This document shows positions 27,208 through 42,459 of a stretch of 64,000 bases of DNA, piece after piece. Every line of letters begins with the position of its first letter. Positions within the stretch are counted from its first letter, which is position 1. Where the stretch lies: NCBI GenBank assembly GCA_963823675.1, contig CAWGMT010000025.1, forward strand, positions 186,001 to 250,000. The letters run 5' to 3'. The position numbers and the translations under genes were made by a program. The DNA is from CAWGMT01 sp963823675. Its GTDB lineage: Bacteria > Planctomycetota > Planctomycetia > Isosphaerales > Isosphaeraceae. Below the pieces are notes generated by a model that saw only the letters and a list, made by a program, of their open reading frames with translations, did not search any database and was not told the DNA's origin.

Positions 27208-28970
27208 TCACGCCCCGCGCCTCGCCCCGTGCGAGGATGCTCTCGATGTCTTTGACTTCGACGGGCTTCGTCAGGTGCAGATCGAACCCGGCCTCGCTCG
27301 ATCGCTGCTTGTTTTCCTCGCTTCCCCAGCCCGTAACGGCGATGAGCACGGCCTCGCTGAGCGACGGCTCCCGCCGCAAGATCTTCGCCACCTCGTACCC
27401 GTTCATGCCGGGAAGCCCGATATCGAGGAGCACGACCTCAGGTTCGAACGCACGTGCCGCGTCCAGGGCCTCCGGGCCGCTATGAGCGGACTCGGGTCTC
27501 GTGGCCGCGCATTCGAAGCAGGACGGTCAAGCTCTCGGCCCCATCCACGTTGTCATCGACCACCAGAACGCGGCGGCGGCGCATCGGCGCCTGGGCCGGA
27601 GCGGCCTCGGGAGTCGTTGGCGGCTCCGTTTGCCCGGCGTCGGCGAATGCGTGCGGTAAGCGAACGGTGAAGGTGCTTCCCGCGCCCTTGCCGGGGCTCT
27701 CGGCGGTAATCGTCCCGCCGTGCAGCTCGACCAGTCGCTTGACCAGGGCGAGGCCAATACCGAGCCCCTCCTGCAGCGGTCCAGGGTGCGGTTCACCTGG
27801 GCGAACATCTCGAACACCTGGGCCAGCATCTCGGGCGGGATGCCGAGCCCGGTGTCCGTGACGCGGACAACGATTTCCCCGCCCTCCCGCATGGCGGCGA
27901 GTTCGATGCAGCCCCCTTCGGGCGTGTACTTCGCAGCGTTGGTGAGGAGATTACTGATCACCTGGGCAAGACGGGTCGGATCGGCGGCGAGCAAGACCGG
28001 CTCCTCCGGCAGGGCGAGGTTCAAGGTGTGTCCTGACTTCTCGATGACGGGCCGGCTGGCCTCGATGGCCGTCTCGGCCACTGTCCGCAGCGACACCCAC
28101 TCTTTCCGGAGGGTGAGTTTGTCGTTGGTGATGCGGGACACGTCCATCAGGTCGTCGATGAGCCGGACCATCTGGGAAAGCTGGCGGTTCATCATTTCTA
28201 GAGTGTCGGCGGCGACGGCTGGGTCCCGAGACATCTTGAGCACCTGGAGGCCGATCCGGATGGGGGCGAGTGGGTTGCGAAGTTCGTGGGCGAGCACGGC
28301 CAGGAATCTGTCCTTGCGCCGGTCGGCGTTCTTCAAGGCTTCCGCCAGGGCCCGCAACTCGCGCTCTCGTAGTTGCAAGGTCTCGGTGCGCTCGGACACG
28401 CGCTTTTCCAGCTCCTGGTTCAACTGGCGCAGTTGCTCTTCGGCGCGCCGTCGCGCCGCAACCTCGCTGCGCAGGGCGTGATTGGCCCTGGCGCTTGCGC
28501 GACTCTGGCGGTAAAGCTCGGCGAACACCCCGACTTTGGAACGAAGGATCGTCGGATTGATCGGCTTGTGCAGGTAATCGACCGCCCCGGTGCCATAGCC
28601 CTCGAGCACATGCTGGTCTTCGTTGTAGTAGGCGGTGAGGAAGATGATGGGAACCCCGGCGGTCTTTTTCCGCTCTTTGATCAATTGGGCCAGCTCGAAA
28701 CCGCTCATGCCCGGCATCCGGATATCGAGCACCAGAAGGGCGAATTCCTCGGCGACCAGCGCGAGGAGCGCCTGTTCGCCGGATTCGGCGCAGACCAGGC
28801 GGTAGCTGGGGTCCGTCAAGACGGTTTCGAGCACCGTCAGATTCCTCGGCTCATCGTCCACGAGCAGAATGCTGACGAGTTCGTCGTTGACCGAGGAGCT
28901 CGGGGATGGCTCGCTGGGCAGGGCGACTCGTACCGCTGTTTTCGACCAATGGCTTTTGATGAATACTCAT
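27208..28970 (-). CDS. Hybrid histidine kinase REC-HisKA-HATPase-REC (several frameshifts)
   Basis: Read as one cytoplasmic protein from ATG 28970 (upstream GAGAGG) to TGA at 27208. REC1: LVDDEPRNL, LVLDIRMPGMSGFEL, LHKPI. A coiled coil leads into HisKA (AVLAHELRNPLAPIRIGLQV) and HATPase (NLLTNAAKYTPEGG, DTGLGIPPE, GLGIGLALV in a shifted frame). REC2: VLVVDDNVDGAES, LLDIGLPGMNGYEV, LTKPVEV. Shifts near 28905, 27778, 27500 and 27250 are each repaired by re-adding one or two GC units in a GCGC run; the last gives the natural end DIESILAHGARRGA. It lies 37 bases after the giant kinase on the same strand, so the two probably form an operon. Its N-terminal REC may receive phosphate from that kinase. 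Confidence 0.8.
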
Positions 28971-29007
28971 GTGTATCCCGGACCTCTCGGTTGGAGCTCC
29001 CTCTCCT

Positions 29008-35608
<6,601 letters not shown>

Positions 35609-35853
35609 GATTCAGGACGTCGGCTGCAAGTTATAAACGAACGACCTGACGCATTATAAGAAGTTGGGTGAACTTCGCGGAAGGTCGGGCTTCATCCGAT
35701 CTTCGCGGAGGCATTCGACGGACGCCCTTCGTCAATGCGGCGCGCGGGACAACCGTATTCCGCTCACTCCACCGGACGAGCAACTGAAATGGCGCGACAA
35801 TTGCTGATAAGTCAGGACAAACCTATCGAAACCCTTTACTGAGGAGGTCTTCG

Positions 35854-36288
35854 ATGCTAGTCCGCCATGTGCTCGAAGCGAGGGGGCGGCCGGTGATCTC
35901 CGTCCGCCCCGAAGCACCAGTCAAGGAGGCACTTGCCTTGTTCGTGATCCATGAGATCGGCTCGGTGCCTGTCGTCGATCGCTCCGGGAAGCTGATCGGG
36001 ATCTTCACGGAGCGCGATGTGCTGTATGGGGATTTTGGCGATTCGGAGCAGTTCCATCGCCGCCGGATCGCGGAGGTCATGACCCGCGAGCCCATCACTT
36101 GCAGCCCCGATCACCCAATCTCCGAGGTGATGGAGGAGATGTCCTATTATCGGGTGGGACAGATGCCGGTGGTTGACCGCGGAGTGCTGGTAGGGTTGGT
36201 TTCCGTCGGCGACCTGATCAAGTCCTTGCACGACCAATTGGAGAACGAGAATCAGCATCTGACGGCGTATATCCACGGGCCAAGCTGA
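35854..36288 (+). CDS. CBS-domain pair protein
   Basis: 144 residues from ATG 35854 with GAGGAGG just upstream. Two CBS motifs: VISVRPEAPVKEALALFVIH with VPVVDRSGKLIGIFTERDVL, and ITCSPDHPISEVMEEMSYYR with MPVVDRGVLVGLVSVGDLIK. Stand-alone CBS pairs bind adenosine nucleotides or S-adenosylmethionine and act as energy or redox sensors. The G-x-(F/V)-(T/S)-x-x-D ribose-binding patterns are present in both halves (GIFTERD, GLVSVGD). The gene is divergent from the giant kinase, with 245 bases between, and heads the stress block. A second CBS protein lies at 40513. Cytoplasmic. Confidence 0.88.
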   Translation: MLVRHVLEARGRPVISVRPEAPVKEALALFVIHEIGSVPVVDRSGKLIGIFTERDVLYGDFGDSEQFHRRRIAEVMTREPITCSPDHPISEVMEEMSYYRVGQMPVVDRGVLVGLVSVGDLIKSLHDQLENENQHLTAYIHGPS

Positions 36289-36469
36289 GAGGCCAGGTGA
36301 TGATCTATACACTGCGTTGATTCTTTGTGGAATCTCGTTGGAGCCCGGTCACGGGCAATCACGTCGGTATCGAAGTTGCTGGTTCTTCGTGAGGCGCGCG
36401 AGGATTGGCTTCGCGCCCGGGCATGGATGCGTGATCCACCATGATTCGCTCCAAATGGAGGTTTTCGCC

Positions 36470-37210
36470 ATGAGAGAACGGTGTGCTCTGCATGCAACGG
36501 TGTTCACAATGGCTTTGGTGCTCTTCCTGAGCCCGCGAGCCTGGGCCCAACAGCAACCGGATCGTGCGGCTGGCGGGCAGGCCCAGAATCCGGCGGCGGG
36601 GGCTGCCCGGAACGAGGGCGCCGGACAGAATCGCGACCAGGCCACACCCGGCGCCGAGACAATCCGCGGAGTGATCTCCGGGATTACCGCCGAGGGAGAG
36701 GTCGTACTCGACTACCGGACGAACGCCGCGGCGAGAGCGGAGGGTGCATTTCTGACCATCGTCGGCTCGCCGGTCAAGGCAGAGGCCGGCAACAACGATC
36801 CCCGGGCCTCAAGGACCGAGACCGCGCAGCACGCGTCGTCCGGCCACAAGCGCCACAACATTTACGTCGCCTGGTTGACGCCTCGGACGAAGATCTGCGA
36901 GGCGAGCGAGCAACGGGGCAACGCTGATCCGAATCAGCGGCGGGACGAACGCCAGACCCAGAGTCGGGGCGAAAACAAGGAGTGTACGTTCGACCAGATC
37001 GAAGTGGGGGACCATGTTGAAATCCAGTTCACCCCGCAGGAGGAATCCGGCGCGACCAACAACGTTCATCAGAACCAGAAGATGCGCCTGACGCACGGGC
37101 GCAATCGCACTTTCGTCGGCTATGCGATGTCGATCACGGTCCTGCCCGCCAAGGACCACAACCAATCCAGCTCGGGAGGCGAGACCAGGTTGAACGAGCG
37201 ATCCCGATAG
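36470..37210 (+). CDS. Exported protein of unknown function
   Basis: 246 residues from ATG 36470, preceded by ATGGAGG; the open frame starts earlier at 36317. The N-terminus (HATVFTMALVLFLSPRAWAQ) is a signal peptide with a likely AWA-Q cleavage site. The mature part is Gln/Asn/Arg-rich and hydrophilic, with a beta core (GVISGITAEGEVVLDYRTN; FDQIEVGDHVEIQFTP) that looks like a small OB- or SH3-like barrel and two lone cysteines (KICEAS, KECTFD). No family recognised. It lies 145 bases upstream of the CsbD-like gene, on the same strand. Confidence 0.65.
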   Translation: MRERCALHATVFTMALVLFLSPRAWAQQQPDRAAGGQAQNPAAGAARNEGAGQNRDQATPGAETIRGVISGITAEGEVVLDYRTNAAARAEGAFLTIVGSPVKAEAGNNDPRASRTETAQHASSGHKRHNIYVAWLTPRTKICEASEQRGNADPNQRRDERQTQSRGENKECTFDQIEVGDHVEIQFTPQEESGATNNVHQNQKMRLTHGRNRTFVGYAMSITVLPAKDHNQSSSGGETRLNERSR

Positions 37211-37355
37211 CGGCTGACGCAGAGGGGATCGACTGATTCGACCGGCGGCCGGGAATGCATCAGTGCGTCCCGGCCGTCTGCATCTCTTGACACGAGTGAA
37301 TTTCGAGATGAAGTGACGGTTCTTTTTTTTCTCAGATGACAGAGAGGTTTGCACC

Positions 37356-37775
37356 ATGGTCAATACCCAAGTGCTCAAGGGGCAATGGAACGAAGTCCGA
37401 GGTCAGCTCAAGAAGAAGTGGGGCCAGTTGACCGACGACGATCTGAAGGTAACCGACGGAGACATCGATCAGGTCGTGGGCATAATTCAGCGCAAGACCG
37501 GTGAAGCTCGCGAGGGAATCGAGCAGTTTCTCGACACCGTGACGGCCCAGGGCGCGTCCGCGGTCTCCGGGGCGGCGGACAGCGTCAGCCAGTATGGCCG
37601 CATCGCGACGGATCGAATGCGCGATGGATACAATCGTCTCTCAGGCGAACTGGGGCGCGAGTACGAAATGTCGAGGGAGATGATCCGGGAGAAACCGGCC
37701 CAATCAGTCGCCGCCGCGTTCGGTTTTGGTATCCTTGTCGGAATCGTGGTCGGCTTGGCCTTGCGCTCTCGCTGA
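37356..37775 (+). CDS. CsbD-like protein with C-terminal membrane anchor
   Basis: 139 residues from ATG 37356. Residues 1-60 are a CsbD domain (VLKGQWNEVRGQLKKKWGQL, TDDDLKVTDGDIDQVVGII), a general-stress helical domain. A long amphipathic helix follows, then a DUF883/YqjD-like C-terminal anchor (REKPAQSVAAAFGFGILVGI). This fusion would tether CsbD to the inner membrane. CsbD genes are SigB- or RpoS-controlled in model bacteria; regulation here is unknown. A second, anchor-less CsbD gene is at 39584. Confidence 0.85.
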   Translation: MVNTQVLKGQWNEVRGQLKKKWGQLTDDDLKVTDGDIDQVVGIIQRKTGEAREGIEQFLDTVTAQGASAVSGAADSVSQYGRIATDRMRDGYNRLSGELGREYEMSREMIREKPAQSVAAAFGFGILVGIVVGLALRSR

Positions 37776-37915
37776 GCCGGAGACCTCGATCCGGAGCAAC
37801 CGGCGCCCGTGGCGCCGGTTGTTGCGATAGCCCCGATTCGTGCTAAACGGCGAGGCAGGCAGCGAAGGGATGAGAAACTGACCTCCCTTCGGAGATGACA
37901 ACTCGGCCCGGGCGA

Positions 37916-38100
37916 TCAGCGAGTCTTCCCTACCCGGGGGCCGGCCTCGATCACCCGATCCATCTCGGCCGCTCCCAAGAGCACCAAGGCCACGACCCAG
38001 AACCAGGACAGCAGCACGATGACCCCTCCGAGCGCTCCCAGCGACTTGTTGTAGCTGCCCAAGTTCTGGACGTAGAAGCGGAACAGATCAGTGACCGCGC
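37916..38100 (-). pseudogene. C-terminal fragment of a YihY/BrkB-family membrane protein
   Basis: The frame encodes DLFRFYVQNLGSYNKSLGAL, then GVIVLLSWFWVVALVLLGAAE and a short tail. This is the conserved last helix region of YihY/BrkB proteins (Y-x-x-x-x-x-S-Y-N-x-x-x-G-S-L-G, then W-F/Y, then GAE). Everything upstream is missing, because the copper-storage-like gene ends exactly where the fragment begins (38088). About 60 of an expected 280 or more residues remain and no start codon is usable, so it is a deletion remnant. Confidence 0.7.
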
Positions 38101-38534
38101 ATTTCGCGGACCATTGCCAGGCACGTCTTCTCGCAGGTTTGACACGCCCTGGCACAATCCTGCATCTCGGCCTCGTGGAACTTGTCGCACTGGGCCGCAC
38201 ACGCCTTGCATGCCTCGGCACACGCGGCGCAGGAGAATATCATCAGCGAGCTGCCGTTGGCCATGAGGTCGGATGACAGGTTGCAGAACTTGGCGCAATC
38301 GGCGACCAGGTGCAGCGCCTTTGCGTGCTCCTTCTTCCCCTCGGCCACGCGCTCGTAACAGTGCTGGAAGGTCTCGTTGCACGAGCGCGAGCATTCCTGG
38401 CAAGCCCTGAGACAGTCCTCGTGCACCGCACTGTGACGGTGCCCCTCTTGAATGGCGGCAGCGGCCCGCTCAGTTACCGCGACCAGGCCGGCCGCGGCGG
38501 TCCCTAACACTCCCAGCAATTCTCGACGATCCAT
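38088..38534 (-). CDS. Four-helix-bundle copper-binding protein (Csp/DUF326-like), exported
   Basis: 148 residues from ATG 38534. The N-terminus (MDRRELLGVLGTAAAGLVAV) looks like a twin-arginine-type or Sec signal with a single RR. The mature part is a Cys-rich helical bundle with regularly spaced cysteines: CLRACQECSRSC, HCYE, CAKFCN, CAACAEACKACAAQC, CARACQTCEKTC. This pattern is that of DUF326/copper storage proteins (Csp1 in methanotrophs), which store many Cu(I) ions inside a four-helix bundle. The predicted role is therefore periplasmic copper storage or detoxification. Its 3' end abuts the BrkB fragment. Confidence 0.85.
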   Translation of the reverse strand: MDRRELLGVLGTAAAGLVAVTERAAAAIQEGHRHSAVHEDCLRACQECSRSCNETFQHCYERVAEGKKEHAKALHLVADCAKFCNLSSDLMANGSSLMIFSCAACAEACKACAAQCDKFHEAEMQDCARACQTCEKTCLAMVREMRGH

Positions 38535-38567
38535 GGTCAGTCTCCTGATTGTGAGTTAAGGGGTGAC

Positions 38568-38777
38568 TCAGGGTTTGATAGCCCTGTTGACAGCCCGCCC
38601 AGCTTTCTCCATGGGGCCCGGAGGATCGATCGCGTCTTTGGCGTTCTGGACGCCTTTGTCGATGCTTTCCCCCGCGCGCTCCGCCGGCCCCTTGGACTCA
38701 CATCCGACGACCGTAGCGAAAGCCACGGAAAACATTGCGGCCAGGGGTACGCACCAACTGTTCCATTTCTCGCTCAT
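38568..38777 (-). CDS. Small putative lipoprotein
   Basis: 69 residues from ATG 38777 with GGAGGC upstream. A hydrophobic signal ends in a lipobox-like FATVVGC, so the Cys may be lipidated. The mature part is hydrophilic and repetitive (ESKGPAERAGESIDKGVQNA, KDAIDPPGPMEKAGRAVN), like the helical small lipoproteins common near CsbD genes. It lies upstream of the copper-storage-like gene on the same strand, with only 33 bases between, so the two are probably co-transcribed. No known enzymatic function. Confidence 0.65.
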   Translation of the reverse strand: MSEKWNSWCVPLAAMFSVAFATVVGCESKGPAERAGESIDKGVQNAKDAIDPPGPMEKAGRAVNRAIKP

Positions 38778-39038
38778 CCGAAAGCCTCCTCGAAGATGCC
38801 GTGGGACGCAGACGGCTTGAAAACGAGCCATTACCACCGGGGGCAGGAGCTAGCGGCCCTGCGCCCGACGACAAAGGGATTCTCTCTGAAACTCAGGCAA
38901 GTTTCGCGCCGCGCATTTGAGATACGAGAGGAGCGTCGGCAACGACGAAACCCGTGGCGCTCGCGGCATGGCGTTTGCGTTTTATCGATACAGTTGTGTG
39001 CTGGTAGCGAGAGAATTAGTATCCCGGGAGAATTCACC

Positions 39039-39463
39039 ATGCCTGCGAATCGAACGCCTAAGAAAACAATTATCCGCCGCAAGGCGGCTGCGCGCCCTCG
39101 TACTACGCGGCAAGCCGACGAGCGCGATGGACGCCGCGATCCCGAAGGCCAAGTGCCAGAAAGTGACGATACGGGCCGCTCCCTGCCCGCAGACCCCGGC
39201 GCAAGGGCAAAACCGCGCGCGGGTGGTCGGGGGCCCTCGCACCCGCCGGTTACGCGACCATATACGCGGTAAGCTTCGGCGTGGCATTCCCCGTTTGCGT
39301 GGTGTCGGCGATCTTCCGGTCGATCGGCCGTCACATCACGTCGCGTGTCCCGCAGGCAATATCCCCATCGGCGAACGGCAAAGCGGAAGAGCGCCAGAGC
39401 GGTCGGCGCCGGCGGACGGCTGGGGGACGTCATGCCACGAAGCGAATACTCGCGCACGCGTAG
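39039..39463 (+). CDS. Possible small membrane protein, probably frameshifted
   Basis: From ATG 39039 (MPANRTPKKTIIRRKAAARP), a very basic then acidic N-terminus that stops at 39270. In another frame, overlapping from about 39240, is a convincing hydrophobic segment (AGYATIYAVSFGVAFPVCVV) and a basic tail, ending at 39461-39463. Joined, these would be a protein of about 140 residues with one membrane helix. I do not recognise the family, and the N-terminal part alone could be spurious. Confidence 0.35.
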
Positions 39464-39583
39464 ACGCGGTCTTTTGATTGGAGTGCGCAGCGGCGGCCGG
39501 GAGCGCCAAAGGCATCCCGGCCGTCTTCGTTTCGTTGCAATGCGGGTCTGGTTCAAGTAGGCCTCGTAGGGGCTGACTTGCGG

Positions 39584-39793
39584 CTACCGTCCATTGCCAG
39601 TCGAATGCTCAAACTTTCGGACCTGACGCTCGGCTTCTTCACGAGCGATACCGTAGTTCTTCTCGATGAAGCCGACGAGTTGGTCACGCTTCCCGGCAAT
39701 GACGTCGAGTTCATCGTCCGTGAGCTTGCCCCAAGCCTCCTTGACCTTGCCCTTCATTTCGGACCAATTGCCTTCCACGATTTGCCAGTTCAT
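39584..39793 (-). CDS. CsbD family protein
   Basis: 69 residues from ATG 39793 with GCGGAGA upstream. The full CsbD pattern is present: MNWQIVEGNWSEMKGKVKEA, WGKLTDDELDVIAGKRDQLV and GFIEKNYGIAREEAERQVRK. It is a small soluble helical protein of the general-stress response, molecular function unknown. It is the first of several short minus-strand stress genes but is separated from the DUF1328 gene by 116 bases. Confidence 0.9.
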   Translation of the reverse strand: MNWQIVEGNWSEMKGKVKEAWGKLTDDELDVIAGKRDQLVGFIEKNYGIAREEAERQVRKFEHSTGNGR

Positions 39794-39909
39794 AGCGAAT
39801 CTCCGCTTGCGACTTGAATTGGATTGCTCGTCCGTGACACACTCGAGACGACGCGTTCACGGCGACCGGGGCGTCATGTTTTGTGCGACGGCCGGGCCAG
39901 CCGCGAACG

Positions 39910-40080
39910 CTAGAGGGCAGGCCCACGCGACCGCCCAAAAATCAGAGCGACGATGAACAGGATCAAGAAGAGGAAGAACAGGAATCTGGCCATGTCGGCC
40001 GCCAACCCCGCAATTCCTCCGAAGCCGAAGACCGCCGCAATCAGGGCGACGATCAAGAAAATCACGGCCCAACGCAACAT
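39910..40080 (-). CDS. DUF1328 (YtjA-family) small membrane protein
   Basis: 56 residues from ATG 40080, preceded by GAGGAGA. Two hydrophobic helices, MLRWAVIFLIVALIAAVFGF and ARFLFFLFLILFIVALIFGR, separated by GGIAGLAADM, are the exact layout of DUF1328/YtjA proteins. They are inner-membrane peptides of unknown function, frequent next to CsbD and stress genes. The 20-base gap to the upstream small gene suggests one transcript. Confidence 0.88.
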   Translation of the reverse strand: MLRWAVIFLIVALIAAVFGFGGIAGLAADMARFLFFLFLILFIVALIFGRSRGPAL

Positions 40081-40100
40081 GGTGAATCTCCTCGATTGGC

Positions 40101-40298
40101 TTACCAGGGCTTGAGCTTCCAGCCCAGAACGAAGCCGATGCCCAGGGCCCACAGGCCGAAGGTCAGGGGATTGTTTCGGGCGTACTCCTGGACCAGGTCG
40201 GTAAGAGAGCGAACCCCCGTCTCGGCCCAGTCGATCTCGCCACGCTGGCGGGCTCGGCTCGCTGCTTCCGGCGATTTCAGGTCGTATTCTGTTGGCAT
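40101..40298 (-). CDS. Small tail-anchored membrane protein
   Basis: 65 residues from ATG 40298: MPTEYDLKSPEAASRARQRG, a helical middle (VRSLTDLVQEYARNNPLTFG) and a C-terminal hydrophobic helix ending GFVLGWKLKPW. The layout resembles the C-terminal anchor of DUF883/YqjD-like ribosome-associated membrane proteins, but the N-terminal helix of that family is short here. Probably co-transcribed with the DUF1328 gene. Function unknown. Confidence 0.6.
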   Translation of the reverse strand: MPTEYDLKSPEAASRARQRGEIDWAETGVRSLTDLVQEYARNNPLTFGLWALGIGFVLGWKLKPW

Positions 40299-40512
40299 CT
40301 TGTAACTCTCCCATCGGGACCAGCCTACTGGAAAGGCGGCGCCGGAAACCGGCACGTGCAACACCGCCCAGGCGCCGGATTACGAAGCAAATGAAATGCC
40401 ACACGCGCGATACGACCTTGACAGGCGTACGTCAGCCGTCGTTCGTGAGATCTGGCATCGAAGATGCAAGTCGAAGAAAATACCAGGCCGAGCTTTCACA
40501 GGGGAACACACC

Positions 40513-40974
40513 ATGAACGAGATGGTTGGCTTCAGCAACTTTCAATCGCTGACCGCGGCGGACGTGATGACGCCGTCGCCGCGGACCTGTTCGATTTATA
40601 GCGCGGTGCTCGAGGCTGTCATGATCTTCCGGGACGCCGACTGCGGGGCCGTTCCCATCCTGGATGAGGGCAAACCCGCCGGCATCCTCACGGACCGCGA
40701 CGTCGCGCTGGCTCTTGGCGATATACCCGACGTGGTCGATCAGCCGGTCAGCGCGATCATGAAGACTGAGATCGTGACGGTCAGACCCGAGGACAGCGTG
40801 CTCGATGTTTGCAAAATCCTCCGAGCGAACACGGTCCGTCGCGTGCTGGTGGTTGACGCGGCCGACACCTTGGTCGGCATCATCGGCTGGGTTGACATCG
40901 CGGCCGTCATCTCGGAGCGGATGATGGGTCGCGTCGTGATGGACGTCATTCTGTCATCTTCGGACAGCGACTAG
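40513..40974 (+). CDS. CBS-domain pair protein
   Basis: 153 residues from ATG 40513; the frame extends upstream without family similarity. Two CBS repeats: TAADVMTPSPRTCSIYSAVL with AVPILDEGKPAGILTDRDVA, and IMKTEIVTVRPEDSVLDVCK with RVLVVDAADTLVGIIGWVDI. The first has the GILTDRD nucleotide-binding pattern; the second has GIIGWVD. A likely cytoplasmic adenylate-responsive regulator, with no fused effector. Its stop overlaps that of the convergent YqjE-like gene (CTAG). Confidence 0.88.
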   Translation: MNEMVGFSNFQSLTAADVMTPSPRTCSIYSAVLEAVMIFRDADCGAVPILDEGKPAGILTDRDVALALGDIPDVVDQPVSAIMKTEIVTVRPEDSVLDVCKILRANTVRRVLVVDAADTLVGIIGWVDIAAVISERMMGRVVMDVILSSSDSD

Positions 40975-41471
40975 CGCCGACGACGACGGGTTTGCCGCAC
41001 GACGGTCCTGAGCCAGTTAAGATTGCGGGCCAGCTCTTCGTAACTCAGAGGGAATCCAAGCCGTTTGGCCCTGAGACGCAGCGCGGCCCCGACCAGACAG
41101 ATGCTGCCCACGCCGATGGCCGAAGCGGCCACGCTCAGAAGCGCAACTCCGCGCTTCACTCCGAACTCCGAGACCAAGAGCTCGGCGATCCCGGCCAGCA
41201 TGATAATCAGGCCAGAACACACTGCGACGGCGCCGCCGATGGCCCAGAAGACGCCGGCGCGGGCCGCCTCGATGTTTTGCCCAAGCTCGATCCTTGCCAG
41301 CCTCGCTTGAAGCTCGGCAAGATTCAGCAGGTTCTCACCGAAGCCGGCCGCGCTCCTCATGACCATATCGCCGCCGGCCCGCAAGTCGCCCGCGGTCCGG
41401 CCGTCGTCGTTGGGACCGGATTTGCGTCCATTGGGGCGAGCGGCGTTGAGTTCCGAAGTCCGATTCGTCAT
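40971..41471 (-). CDS. YqjE-like (Phage_holin_3_6/DUF1469) membrane protein
   Basis: 166 residues from ATG 41471, which overlaps the upstream stop as ATGA; an ATG at 41486 is the alternative. After a hydrophilic N-terminus comes a helix LLNLAELQARLARIELGQNI, then two adjacent membrane segments (FWAIGGAVAVCSGLIIMLAG and VALLSVAASAIGVGSICLVG) and a basic tail (RTVVRQTRRRRR). This is the DUF1469 layout found in YqjE. In enterobacteria YqjE is encoded with the DUF883 protein YqjD; here the two preceding genes play the corresponding positions. Confidence 0.8.
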   Translation of the reverse strand: MTNRTSELNAARPNGRKSGPNDDGRTAGDLRAGGDMVMRSAAGFGENLLNLAELQARLARIELGQNIEAARAGVFWAIGGAVAVCSGLIIMLAGIAELLVSEFGVKRGVALLSVAASAIGVGSICLVGAALRLRAKRLGFPLSYEELARNLNWLRTVVRQTRRRRR

Positions 41472-41686
41472 CGCTTGATTATCCATCCCAGGGTCACTCC
41501 CCCCAAAAATGCCATGGCCACCGCCAGGCCCGGCCGGTCGCGCACCAGCATCTTGACCGGGGATACGCAATCGGCCCACGACCGCGGCACGACTGCGTTT
41601 TGCCTACCATTTTGGGACGATACGCCACCCGTCTTGCGGCTCGGGCCGCCTGGCGGAGCAGCGCCCGTCCAGGTGAATGTTGACAT
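41468..41686 (-). CDS. Small single-span membrane protein in the YqjD/E-like operon
   Basis: 72 residues from ATG 41686: MSTFTWTGAAPPGGPSRKTG then a C-terminal helix RPGLAVAMAFLGGVTLGWII with a terminal KR. The tail (VRDRPGLAVAMAFLGGVTLG) matches the membrane anchor of DUF883/DUF3618 proteins. It overlaps the next gene by four bases, so translation is probably coupled. Function unknown. Confidence 0.65.
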   Translation of the reverse strand: MSTFTWTGAAPPGGPSRKTGGVSSQNGRQNAVVPRSWADCVSPVKMLVRDRPGLAVAMAFLGGVTLGWIIKR

Positions 41687-41775
41687 CGGCGTACCCTCAG
41701 TGAAACAAGTCATTGGGCCCGGCAAGAAACGCCCAGTCGCCGCCGGCGCGGCGCCAGCAGTAACACTAACGCGTC

Positions 41776-42357
41776 TCACGGAACCTCGCGCGATCGTACC
41801 ATCGGCCTTGCCGGGGAGGGCGTCCCGCCGCCACTTTCACCCCGCGCGCTCTCGGGCTCGGAAGGGGCCTTCGGCACGGTGTGTTCGGCGAGCCAGCTCT
41901 CGAGATATTGCGAGGCGTATCCCTGCGCCAGCCGTAGGACGATGGGCGCGAAAAAAGTGTAGGCCGACCATAACGGTTCCCAGTTGCCACGGCCGGCGGT
42001 TCCGGTCGGCTCCGCCGGGATGGCCATGGCGCCGCCATCGGGCGCCGTCGCGCTGCCGGCCGCGTGAGCTCGGGGCTTCGAGGATCTGCGGGGAACGGCC
42101 GCAAAGCCCAGAGCCGCCGCCATCGCCAGTGACAGCCAGGGATGACTACGGACTATGGTTCTCCATTCCGTGAGAGCGTGGACGCCATCCATCGCCCCGC
42201 CGACGTCCTGGTGAATGTCGCGACGGGCCTGGGCCATCTGGCGCTGGATGTTTCTGATCTCCGTCGTCGGGCCCAATTCGCGCGTGGCCATTTTGTTAAT
42301 CTCGATGAGGGAGAGCGCCCTTCGGAATGTCTTGGAGTCGCGTGTGTCCGGTCGCAT
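41776..42357 (-). CDS. DUF3618/DUF883-like membrane-anchored protein
   Basis: 193 residues from ATG 42357 (AAGGATCG just upstream); an internal ATG at 42291 is possible. The segment IRNIQRQMAQARRDIHQDVG is the typical soluble coil, followed by the anchor VRSHPWLSLAMAAALGFAAV and an Arg/Lys stop-transfer. The Pro/Ala-rich middle and a second amphipathic part (YTFFAPIVLRLAQGYASQYL) are extra. It is the first gene of a three-gene minus-strand operon with the small anchor protein and the YqjE-like protein, an arrangement like yqjDE of enterobacteria. Confidence 0.65.
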   Translation of the reverse strand: MRPDTRDSKTFRRALSLIEINKMATRELGPTTEIRNIQRQMAQARRDIHQDVGGAMDGVHALTEWRTIVRSHPWLSLAMAAALGFAAVPRRSSKPRAHAAGSATAPDGGAMAIPAEPTGTAGRGNWEPLWSAYTFFAPIVLRLAQGYASQYLESWLAEHTVPKAPSEPESARGESGGGTPSPARPMVRSREVP

Positions 42358-42459
42358 CGATCCTTGCCCGGGCAGCGTAGATCGCCGCGGATTCTTTGCC
42401 CTATCTCTTGCAAGCCACGTGCCTAAAGAGAGTTGACTTTCGCGAGCGAAAGGCAACAC

